Position numbers and translations under genes: made by a program. Under the pieces are notes generated by a model. The model was not told the origin of the DNA and searched no databases. It worked only from the letters and a program-made list of their open reading frames with translations. This document shows positions 1 through 5,189 of a stretch of DNA of 5,189 nt, in pieces. The DNA is from Lachnospiraceae bacterium (GTDB lineage: Bacteria; Bacillota; Clostridia; Lachnospirales; Lachnospiraceae). Numbering within the stretch: position 1 is the stretch's first letter; every line of letters begins with the position of its first letter. The DNA is taken from positions 1-5,189 of the forward strand of contig JAFUUM010000063.1 of assembly GCA_017477805.1 (NCBI GenBank), written 5' to 3'.

Positions 1-2
1 AG

Positions 3-530
3 GCCGAGAATATGAAGAGGATGAAGGAACGGGATATGATCTTTGCCTGTTCCATCACCGTCACCAACGAGAATCTGAAAGAGGTCACCGGCGATGCCTT
101 CTTAAAAGACACGGAAGAAAGAGGCTGCAAGGCCGTGATCTTCGTGGAATTTGTGCCTGTTTCTGAGGATTCGGAGCATCTTGCCCCCGGCGATGAAGAC
201 AGAGAGTATTTAAAGAATGAGATCATGCGGCTTCGGAAAGAGCATGAGGAGATGGTATTCGTATCATTCCCCGGAGATGAGAAGAGTTCCGGCGGCTGTA
301 TCGCAGCCGGCAGAGGCTTCTTCCACATCAATTCACATGGTGGAGCGGAACCTTGTCCCTTCTCTCCCTATTCCGACATCAATGTAAAAGATACCTCTCT
401 GAGAGATGCCATGAAGTCCAAACTGTTCCTGGAATTGCAGAACGGCGGCGTTTTAAATGACGATCACAAGGGCGGCTGCGTCCTGTATGAGAAACGGAAG
501 CAGGTAGAAGTACTAGCCGGAAATCCTTGA
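3..530 (+). CDS. Radical SAM protein, C-terminal part (5' end outside window)
   Basis: The reading frame is already open at the left edge (Ala-Glu-Asn precede the Met at 12), so that Met is probably internal and the gene starts upstream. About 175 residues are visible. Numbering from the Met at 12, the segment FACSITVTNENL (11-22) and the strand AVIFVEFVPV (41-50) followed by a charged helix resemble the late beta/alpha units of a radical SAM barrel. The tail carries Cys96 (in GGCIAAGRG), Cys115 (in AEPCPFSPYSD) and Cys156 (in GGCVLYEKR). That spacing, with the phrase about small-residue/His/Pro-Cys-Pro, resembles the SPASM-like C-terminal extensions that bind an auxiliary iron-sulfur cluster. 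The radical SAM CX3CX2C motif would lie upstream and is not visible, so the family call is inferred from the C-terminal pattern. The substrate cannot be told. The gene ends in TGA at 528-530, inside the last codons of the oppositely oriented phosphorylase gene. Confidence 0.72.
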   Translation, partial: AENMKRMKERDMIFACSITVTNENLKEVTGDAFLKDTEERGCKAVIFVEFVPVSEDSEHLAPGDEDREYLKNEIMRLRKEHEEMVFVSFPGDEKSSGGCIAAGRGFFHINSHGGAEPCPFSPYSDINVKDTSLRDAMKSKLFLELQNGGVLNDDHKGGCVLYEKRKQVEVLAGNP

Positions 531-1280
531 CGCCAGTTCCAGACCAAGCAGGGCGATCTTTTCCTTATCATCCAATCGTACGGATCCGCTGAGGCTTCTG
601 GGATCCCAGTCGGAGTGATCCAGGTTGTCACCGGCGTAGAGGAACTGGAAGAATTCTATGCCCCGGAAATCGCACATGGCCTGAACGGGAGCACATTCCA
701 TCTCAACACAGATGGCGCCCATTTCTTTTCTGCGGTTCACCTTATCCCGGGTCTCCCGGTAGATGGCATCCGTGGTCCAGGTGATGCCTTCGATGTACGG
801 ATAGCCAAATTCTTCGCAGACGGCTTTAAACTCTTCCCGGTATTTTTTGTTGACGTCAATGAAATCCGAAGCAGGGGCGTAATGAAAACTGGTACCCTCA
901 TCCCGGATGGCTTTCGTGGGGATGATGATGCCGCAGTCTTCGATATTTTTATCGAGGACACCGCAGTTTCCAAGAAGGATCAGTTTTTTTGCACCCATGG
1001 TCAGGACGTCTTCTAAGCAGCCTACGCAGGAGGGGCCCCCAACCCTTGCTTTGACAAGACCGATGGAGACGCCGTTATACTTTGTTTCGTAAACGGGCCA
1101 AACTCCGTCCGCATCCTTATAGGTCTCGATCTGTACGGCACCGGTAAACTCTACGATGCGGGCAAAGAGCTGATGGGAAAAGATCCCCACCACCGTATCG
1201 GGAAAGCCTTCCACTTTATCTTTGATCATCCAGGGATTGATCACCGCTTCTTTGTTTGCATCAAACTCTTCCAGTATCAT
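513..1280 (-). CDS. Nucleoside phosphorylase (PNP/UDP family), substrate uncertain
   Basis: This 255-residue cytoplasmic protein has the usual length and motif order of the trimeric/hexameric nucleoside phosphorylase (NP-I) family, which cleaves nucleosides with phosphate to a free base and ribose-1-phosphate for salvage. Visible motifs are GGPSC (81-85, phosphate/ribose loop), LLGNCGVL (102-109, the core strand with Gly-rich turn), RDEGTSFHY (126-134), CVEMECA (191-197, the Glu-Met-Glu ribose-binding signature) and AGDNLD (216-221). By eye, ITWTTDAIYRET (166-177) aligns with the uracil-binding segment of E. coli Udp, but the Gln and Arg that bind uracil there (GQER) are absent. Asp218 falls where hexameric purine phosphorylase DeoD has its catalytic Asp. 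A purine-type or other specificity is therefore possible. The ATG start is supported by GGGAGG at 1288-1293 (complement), 7 nt away. The stop (TAG, 513-515) lies inside the convergent radical SAM gene. A promoter with an extended -10 precedes it. Confidence 0.9.
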   Translation of the reverse strand: MILEEFDANKEAVINPWMIKDKVEGFPDTVVGIFSHQLFARIVEFTGAVQIETYKDADGVWPVYETKYNGVSIGLVKARVGGPSCVGCLEDVLTMGAKKLILLGNCGVLDKNIEDCGIIIPTKAIRDEGTSFHYAPASDFIDVNKKYREEFKAVCEEFGYPYIEGITWTTDAIYRETRDKVNRRKEMGAICVEMECAPVQAMCDFRGIEFFQFLYAGDNLDHSDWDPRSLSGSVRLDDKEKIALLGLELASRISG

Positions 1281-1287
1281 CCTCTCG

Positions 1288-1293
1288 CCTCCC
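1288..1293 (-). promoter_or_regulatory. Ribosome binding site of the nucleoside phosphorylase gene
   Basis: On the - strand the sequence AAAAGGGAGGCGAGAGG directly precedes the ATG. GGGAGG sits 7 nt from the start, which fixes the start codon at 1280. Confidence 0.8.
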
Positions 1294-1315
1294 TTTTAAA
1301 AAGAATAATTGCCTT

Positions 1316-1324
1316 AGTATAGCA
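1316..1324 (-). promoter_or_regulatory. Candidate extended -10 promoter for the nucleoside phosphorylase gene
   Basis: Reading the - strand, TGCTATACT is a good match to an extended -10 (TGnTATAAT, one mismatch in the hexamer). Transcription would start near 1309, giving a leader of roughly 28 nt before the ATG at 1280. The hexamer at 17-bp spacing (AGTGCG, 1339-1344 complement) is a poor -35, consistent with reliance on the TG extension. This is predicted from motif and position only. Confidence 0.55.
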
Positions 1325-1355
1325 CATTTCTGTTATGTCGCACTCCCTTTTCCTG

Positions 1356-1364
1356 TGGTAAAAT
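1356..1364 (+). promoter_or_regulatory. Candidate extended -10 promoter for the ABC transporter operon
   Basis: TGGTAAAAT matches an extended -10 (TGnTATAAT, one mismatch in the hexamer). The predicted start near 1371 gives a leader of about 40 nt before the ATG at 1412. The 17-bp-spaced upstream hexamer (TGTCGC, 1336-1341) is a weak -35. It overlaps the equally weak -35 position of the opposite promoter, so the two would sit back to back. Prediction only. Confidence 0.5.
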
Positions 1365-1372
1365 TGGTTTAC
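1358..1372. promoter_or_regulatory. Short inverted repeat over the ABC operon promoter, possible operator
   Basis: GTAAA (1358-1362) and TTTAC (1368-1372) form a perfect 5-bp inverted repeat with a 5-nt spacer. It covers the candidate -10 hexamer and extends to the predicted start site, where a repressor would act. The arms are short and could arise by chance, and no regulator gene lies in the window. Confidence 0.25.
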
Positions 1373-1397
1373 ACATTTCAGAGGCAGGTGCACACGT

Positions 1398-1404
1398 AGG
1401 GGAG
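1398..1404 (+). promoter_or_regulatory. Ribosome binding site of the ABC ATPase gene
   Basis: AGGGGAG lies 7 nt before the ATG at 1412 and decides this start. Confidence 0.8.
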
Positions 1405-1411
1405 TGAGTGT

Positions 1412-2113
1412 ATGAGCTATGTTGAACTTCGGGATGTACGAAAAGAATACAGGATGGGAGAAGTCACCATCAGTGCCGCGGATGGCATTAACTTCTCCAT
1501 TGAAAAGGGGGAGTTTGCGGTGATCGTGGGTCCTTCCGGCGCCGGAAAGACCACGGTGCTGAACATCCTTGGCGGTATGGATACCGCAACCTCGGGCGAA
1601 GTCTGGGTTGATGGGAACAACATAGCGGAATATAAGGGCCGAAACCTTGTCCGGTATCGCCGGGACGATATTGGCTTTGTGTTCCAGTTCTATAATCTTG
1701 TCCAAAATCTGACGGCATTAGAGAATGTGGAACTGGCGCTGGAAATCTGCAAAGATCCCCTGAATGCGGAAACGGTCCTTGCGGAAGTGGGGCTTTCCGA
1801 GAGAAAAGACAACTTCCCCGCACAGCTTTCGGGAGGCGAGCAGCAGCGCGTATCCATCGCCCGTGCCCTTGCCAAGAACCCGAAACTCCTTCTTTGTGAT
1901 GAACCTACAGGTGCCCTTGATTACCAGACGGGAAAACAGATCCTTTCACTTCTTCAGAAAACCTGCCGTGAAAAAGGCGTGACAGTGCTGGTCATAACCC
2001 ATAACTCCGCCATCGTACCCATGGCAGACCGGGTGATCCGGATCAAAAACGGCAAAGCCATCAGTGTTGAAGTGAACGAGCATCCCGTAGACGTGGAGTC
2101 TATTGACTGGTAA
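1412..2113 (+). CDS. ABC transporter ATP-binding protein, MacB/LolD/FtsE type
   Basis: This complete 233-residue ATPase sits on the cytoplasmic face of the membrane and powers the permease encoded next to it. All nucleotide-binding motifs are present in order: an aromatic A-loop residue (Tyr13), Walker A GPSGAGKT (40-47), Q-loop Gln92 in FVFQFYNLVQNLTALENV, signature LSGGEQQR (139-146), Walker B LLLCDEP (159-165) with catalytic Glu164, D-loop GALD (167-170) and switch His197 in VITHN. The Q-loop wording and the PTGALD form are typical of ATPases that partner FtsX/MacB-like permeases (LolD, MacB, FtsE, SalX groups). The length is normal, with only a short C-terminal tail and no extra domain. 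The permease gene starts 15 nt after the stop, so the two are almost certainly one transcript. The sequence does not show the transported substrate. The activity call is firm and the efflux role is inferred from the family. Confidence 0.96.
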   Translation: MSYVELRDVRKEYRMGEVTISAADGINFSIEKGEFAVIVGPSGAGKTTVLNILGGMDTATSGEVWVDGNNIAEYKGRNLVRYRRDDIGFVFQFYNLVQNLTALENVELALEICKDPLNAETVLAEVGLSERKDNFPAQLSGGEQQRVSIARALAKNPKLLLCDEPTGALDYQTGKQILSLLQKTCREKGVTVLVITHNSAIVPMADRVIRIKNGKAISVEVNEHPVDVESIDW

Positions 2114-2115
2114 AA

Positions 2116-2121
2116 AAGGGG
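2116..2121 (+). promoter_or_regulatory. Ribosome binding site of the permease gene
   Basis: AAGGGG directly follows the ATPase stop codon and lies 7 nt before the ATG at 2129. It fixes the permease start within the short 15-nt gap. Confidence 0.75.
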
Positions 2122-2128
2122 CGATACG

Positions 2129-5100
2129 ATGATCTTTTTGGATCTGATCAGGACCATAAAGCGAACATTTTCAAGGTTTCTGTCCATCCTTCTGATGGTC
2201 AGCCTTGGTGTGGCATTTTATACCGGAGTGCGTTCGTCGGAGCCGGATATGAAGCTGACGGCGGACAAACTCTATGATGATACGGCATTTCTGGATATCA
2301 GGATCTTAAGTACCCTGGGCCTTACGGAGGAGGACCTTGCCGCAGTAAGGCAGGTGCAGGGCGTATCCTGCGCGGAAGGCGGCTTTCAAACGGAGCTCAT
2401 CACCTACGACGGTGATTCCAAGCAGGTTTTCTTTGTGTTTTCCCTTGGTAATGACATCGACCATATGGTTTTGGAAGGCGGACGGCTCCCGGAAAAAGAG
2501 GGGGAGTGCTTCCTGGACGGTTTTTATTTCAAGAACAACGGTGTACAGCTGGGAGATGTGATCACGTTGCAGACCGATGAAAGCAGCGAAGACGTTATAG
2601 AAGACGTACTGACGACGGATTCTTATACCGTGGTAGGCTACGGCACCTACCCCTGGTACACAACCTTCGACCGGGGCACTTCTTCCATCGGAGATGGTTC
2701 CACCAACGCTTACATTGGGATCCCCGCCGGGGATTTTGTGCAAACAAGCGAGTTTGAGGATGAGGAGCCGGAGACGGTCTATCACCAGATCTTTGTTCGT
2801 GTGGCAGGGGCTGCGGAACTGGGGACTTATAACGACGACTATGAAGATCTTGTGGACAGCGTGGTAAGCCGCATCGAAGATATTGAAACAGAACGCTGCG
2901 ATGCCCGTTACGCTTCCGTGAAAGGAAAGGGCGAAGACAAGATCGCGGAGGCCAAGGAAAAACTGGCGGATGCCAAAGAGCAGATTGCGGATGGCGAGAA
3001 GCAGTTAGCGGATGCAAGAAAAGAGTACGATGACACCATCGCCAAGGCGGAGGCGGATATCGCCGATGCCAAAGAGAAGGTGGAGAGCGGAAGAAAAGAA
3101 TATGATGACGGCGTGGCGGAAGTTGCCAAAAACAAGGCAGATCTGAAAAAAGCCAGGAAAGAACTGGAGGATGCCAAGCCGGAGCTGGAGGCCAATGAGG
3201 CACAGGTGGCAGCTGCCAGAGCGGAGTACGAAGCAAAGGTTGCCGCTTTTCAGGCGGGGCTGGCAGCAGGGATGATCTCCGAAGCGGATGCGGAAACAAA
3301 CCGGACGATGCTGGCAGCGGGAGAAGCCCAGGTGACTGCAGCAGAGACCGCGTTGCAGGCAGCCGTAGATGAATGGCAGGCCGGCTGGGATCAGATGATC
3401 TCCGGCGAAGCAAAGATCAAAAAGGCAGAGAAAGAGCTGGAGGATGCCGCCATAGAACTGGCGGATGCGGAGCAGAAGATCAAAGACGGTGAGGCGGATC
3501 TTGCGGAGGGGAAGGAAACCTTTGAACGGGAGACTGCCAAAGCCGAGAAGGATATCGAAGAAGGAAAACAGAAAGTGGCGGACGGGGAAGCGGACGTTGC
3601 GGACGGGGAAGAAAAGCTGGCAGAGATCGAGTACCCTGAGTGGTACGTCTTAAAGCGCAGCGATTCCGTTCAGAGTTTTGCGGAATTTGGCCAGGATGCG
3701 GAGCGCATCGGGGCTGTAGGAAAACTGTTCCCGGCTATCTTTTTCCTGGTGGCAGCCCTGGTGAGCCTTACCACCATGACGCGAATGGTGGAGGAAGAGC
3801 GGACCCAGATCGGTACCCTGAAGGCCCTTGGATACTCCAAGACCGCCATTGCCGGCAAGTACTTTTTGTATGCGGCCCTGGCCAGTATCCTCGGTGGGAT
3901 CATCGGCGTGGCCGTGGGGCATATCACCCTTCCCTATGTCATTATCAAAGCCTATGAGATCCTGTATATCGGGCTTCCGGATCCCATCATGCCTGTGGAG
4001 TGGGGGATCGCCATCGCCTCCGTTGTTATTGCGGTAGGCTCCACCGTACTGGCGGCACTGTTTGCCTGCTATGCGGAACTGGCGGGAGTGCCCGCGGAAC
4101 TCATGCGGCCCGAGGCACCCAAGATCGGTAAGCGTGTCTTTCTGGAGTATCTGCCGTTTTTATGGAAGCGCTTCAGCTTTACCTGGAAATCCACGGTGCG
4201 AAACCTGTTCCGGTATAAGAAGCGTTTGTTTATGACCATGTTCGGCATCGGGGGCTGCATGGCCCTTTTGATGGTGGGCTTTGGCCTTAGGGATTCCATC
4301 AAGCAGATCGTGGATAACCAGTATCGGACCATCTGGACTTATGATGCCTACCTTGCACTGGATGAAAAGGAAGATCCCGGTGGGATCTTTGCAGAAAAAC
4401 CTGAGATCGAAGAATATCTTCGGGCCCGGGTAGTGAGTATGGATGCGGAGGCTTCCGGTGTTACCAAGAGCATCAACCTCATGGTGCCGGAGGGAACGGA
4501 GCATTTTGAAGACTATGTGAAACTCCGGGACCGGGTCAGCGGAGAGACCTATCATATTTCCGATAACGGCGCAGCCATCTCCGAAAAGTTGGCAAAGATG
4601 CTGAAATTGAAGATCGGGGACAACTTTGTGATCTCCGACGGAGGCCTTGACCGGAAAACTCTCCGGGTGGATGTGATCACGGAAAACTACCTGTATTACT
4701 ATGTTTACCTGACCCCGGCTTATTACCGACAGGTCTTTGGGGAGGCTCCCTTATTTAATCAGGCCATGCTCCAGCTTTCGGAGGACCTGACATCCGGGGA
4801 AAAGGCAAAACTCTCCACGGAGATCCTTTCCCATGATGAGATCCTGACCTATACGGATGTGAAGACCCTGGAAGAAAAGGTTTCCAACATGATGCACAGC
4901 CTGGACCTGGTGATCTGGGTGTTGATCTTTTCCGCAGGGCTCCTTGCCTTTGTTGTTCTGTATAACCTGAACAATATCAGCATCCTTGAGAGACGGCGGG
5001 AACTGGCAACTCTGAAAGTGCTGGGTTTTTACGATATGGAAGTGGCCAAGTACGTGTACCGGGAAAATGTGCTATTGACGGTATTCGGTGTGGTATTGGG

Positions 5101-5189
5101 CATCGGACTCGGTCTGATCCTGCACCAGTTCGTGATCCGGACCTGTGAGATCGATATGATCATGTTCGGCCGGCGGATCAAACCCCTCA
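2129..5189 (+). CDS. FtsX/MacB-type ABC transporter permease with extracellular coiled coil (3' end outside window)
   Basis: The frame is open without a stop for 1020 codons to the right edge, so the C-terminus is missing. Hydrophobic segments predicted by eye are TM1 about 17-34, TM2 531-551, TM3 579-605, TM4 625-648, TM5 700-720, TM6 925-948 and TM7 979-999. This is the duplicated FtsX plan, and one last helix plus a short tail should lie outside. The FtsX motif occurs twice: EEERTQIGTLKALGYS (555-570) after TM2 and ERRRELATLKVLGF (954-967) after TM6. Between TM1 and TM2 lie a globular MacB-like part (about 40-260) and a charged heptad-repeat region (about 266-500). The second extracellular part (about 720-924) is globular only. 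With the ATPase this should form a membrane complex for efflux or mechanical signalling across the envelope. The substrate is not shown. Large permeases of this kind are common in Clostridia. Confidence 0.93.
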   Translation, partial: MIFLDLIRTIKRTFSRFLSILLMVSLGVAFYTGVRSSEPDMKLTADKLYDDTAFLDIRILSTLGLTEEDLAAVRQVQGVSCAEGGFQTELITYDGDSKQVFFVFSLGNDIDHMVLEGGRLPEKEGECFLDGFYFKNNGVQLGDVITLQTDESSEDVIEDVLTTDSYTVVGYGTYPWYTTFDRGTSSIGDGSTNAYIGIPAGDFVQTSEFEDEEPETVYHQIFVRVAGAAELGTYNDDYEDLVDSVVSRIEDIETERCDARYASVKGKGEDKIAEAKEKLADAKEQIADGEKQLADARKEYDDTIAKAEADIADAKEKVESGRKEYDDGVAEVAKNKADLKKARKELEDAKPELEANEAQVAAARAEYEAKVAAFQAGLAAGMISEADAETNRTMLAAGEAQVTAAETALQAAVDEWQAGWDQMISGEAKIKKAEKELEDAAIELADAEQKIKDGEADLAEGKETFERETAKAEKDIEEGKQKVADGEADVADGEEKLAEIEYPEWYVLKRSDSVQSFAEFGQDAERIGAVGKLFPAIFFLVAALVSLTTMTRMVEEERTQIGTLKALGYSKTAIAGKYFLYAALASILGGIIGVAVGHITLPYVIIKAYEILYIGLPDPIMPVEWGIAIASVVIAVGSTVLAALFACYAELAGVPAELMRPEAPKIGKRVFLEYLPFLWKRFSFTWKSTVRNLFRYKKRLFMTMFGIGGCMALLMVGFGLRDSIKQIVDNQYRTIWTYDAYLALDEKEDPGGIFAEKPEIEEYLRARVVSMDAEASGVTKSINLMVPEGTEHFEDYVKLRDRVSGETYHISDNGAAISEKLAKMLKLKIGDNFVISDGGLDRKTLRVDVITENYLYYYVYLTPAYYRQVFGEAPLFNQAMLQLSEDLTSGEKAKLSTEILSHDEILTYTDVKTLEEKVSNMMHSLDLVIWVLIFSAGLLAFVVLYNLNNISILERRRELATLKVLGFYDMEVAKYVYRENVLLTVFGVVLGIGLGLILHQFVIRTCEIDMIMFGRRIKPL
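2963..3112 (+). repeat. Internal protein repeat, copy 1 (first coiled-coil arm)
   Basis: Permease residues 279-328, starting LADAKEQIADGE, align without gaps to residues 444-493 in the second arm. I count 22 identical positions out of 50, including the blocks LADA, DGE, AKAE and DI. The similarity is at protein level and has largely decayed at DNA level. Heptad composition inflates such matches. Confidence 0.45.
3458..3607 (+). repeat. Internal protein repeat, copy 2 (second coiled-coil arm)
   Basis: Permease residues 444-493, starting LADAEQKIKDGE, are the counterpart of residues 279-328 at an offset of 165 residues (495 nt). The register is kept across the 50 residues without gaps. That favours an old duplication of an arm over chance, though convergent heptad composition is not excluded. 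Confidence 0.45.

Larger units (their letters stand above)
2924..3628 (+). other. Coiled-coil stalk region within the permease (residues about 266-500)
   Basis: Residues 266-372 and 391-500 are rich in Ala, Glu, Lys, Asp and Gln and follow heptads such as LADAKEQ-IADGEKQ-LADARKE and LADAEQK-IKDGEAD-LAEGKET. A less charged stretch with Gly and Met (about 373-390, around AGLAAGMISEADAE) separates two arms of similar length. This suggests an antiparallel helical hairpin on the outer face, leaving TM1 and returning to TM2. At about 105 residues per arm and 1.5 angstrom rise per residue it could reach roughly 150 angstrom from the membrane. The heptads are seen directly; the hairpin geometry is inferred. 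Confidence 0.75.

Noticed and set aside
581..609. Two close palindromes, CGGATCCG (581-588) and CTGGGATCCCAG (598-609), considered as a terminator or binding site
   Set aside because: They have no adequate loop and no T-run on either strand. They lie inside phosphorylase codons (around WDPRSLSGSVR), where the sequence is explained by coding.
615..1016. A 133-codon open frame on the + strand
   Set aside because: It is fully antisense to the phosphorylase, whose motifs are intact, and it resembles no known family.
1277..1705. A 142-codon open frame on the - strand just upstream of the phosphorylase
   Set aside because: Most of it is antisense to the ABC ATPase, including Walker A. It crosses the divergent promoter region and has no recognisable domain.
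2963..3112. Near-identical DNA stretches in the coiled coil (gatgccaaagag at 2969 and 3065; aagaaaaga..tatgatgac-like at 3016 and 3091) considered as a tandem DNA repeat
   Set aside because: The two pairs have different offsets (96 and 75 nt), so there is no single repeat unit. They reflect codon reuse in heptads.
2595..3413. A 272-codon open frame on the - strand inside the permease
   Set aside because: It is antisense to the coiled-coil region, and its Pro/Arg/Leu/Ser-rich product is what GAG/GCG/GAT-rich codons give on the opposite strand. It has no family resemblance, and the sense frame is a clear permease.
4160..4555. A 131-codon open frame on the - strand near the right end
   Set aside because: It is a shadow of the permease frame, which stays open and shows TM5 and the second extracellular domain here.

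Overview
The window looks like a piece of a chromosome from a Gram-positive anaerobe, most likely a Clostridia/Lachnospiraceae-type member of the Bacillota. This is inferred from the strong purine-rich ribosome binding sites about 7 nt before the starts, the moderate GC content, and the very large FtsX-type permease with a coiled-coil insert, a protein type common in that group. No RNA gene, CRISPR array, insertion sequence, attachment site or origin was recognised.

Layout. At the left edge (to 530, + strand) is the C-terminal part of a radical SAM protein whose start lies outside the window. Its last 18 nt overlap, tail to tail, the 3' end of a nucleoside phosphorylase gene on the - strand (513-1280). 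A 131-bp divergent intergenic region (1281-1411) follows and holds back-to-back candidate promoters with extended -10 elements. To its right, on the + strand, are an ABC transporter ATPase (1412-2113) and, 15 nt further on, its FtsX/MacB-type permease (2129 to the right edge, still open at residue 1020). Every stretch longer than 300 bases lies within a gene.

How the genes work together. The ATPase and permease form a two-gene operon. They should assemble a type VII (MacB/LolCDE/FtsEX-like) ABC system, which typically acts as an efflux pump or mechanotransmitter rather than a nutrient importer. The permease has the usual duplicated FtsX plan, with a roughly 235-residue extracellular coiled coil between TM1 and TM2. 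The two arms of that coiled coil resemble each other closely enough to suggest internal duplication. The nucleoside phosphorylase is a separate, oppositely transcribed salvage gene, and nothing in the sequence ties it to the transporter beyond the shared promoter region. The radical SAM protein is also functionally unassigned.

No clearly new system is visible. The most notable points are the permease's coiled-coil stalk and its apparent arm duplication, the mixed active-site signature of the phosphorylase, the overlapping convergent gene ends, and the compact divergent promoter region.
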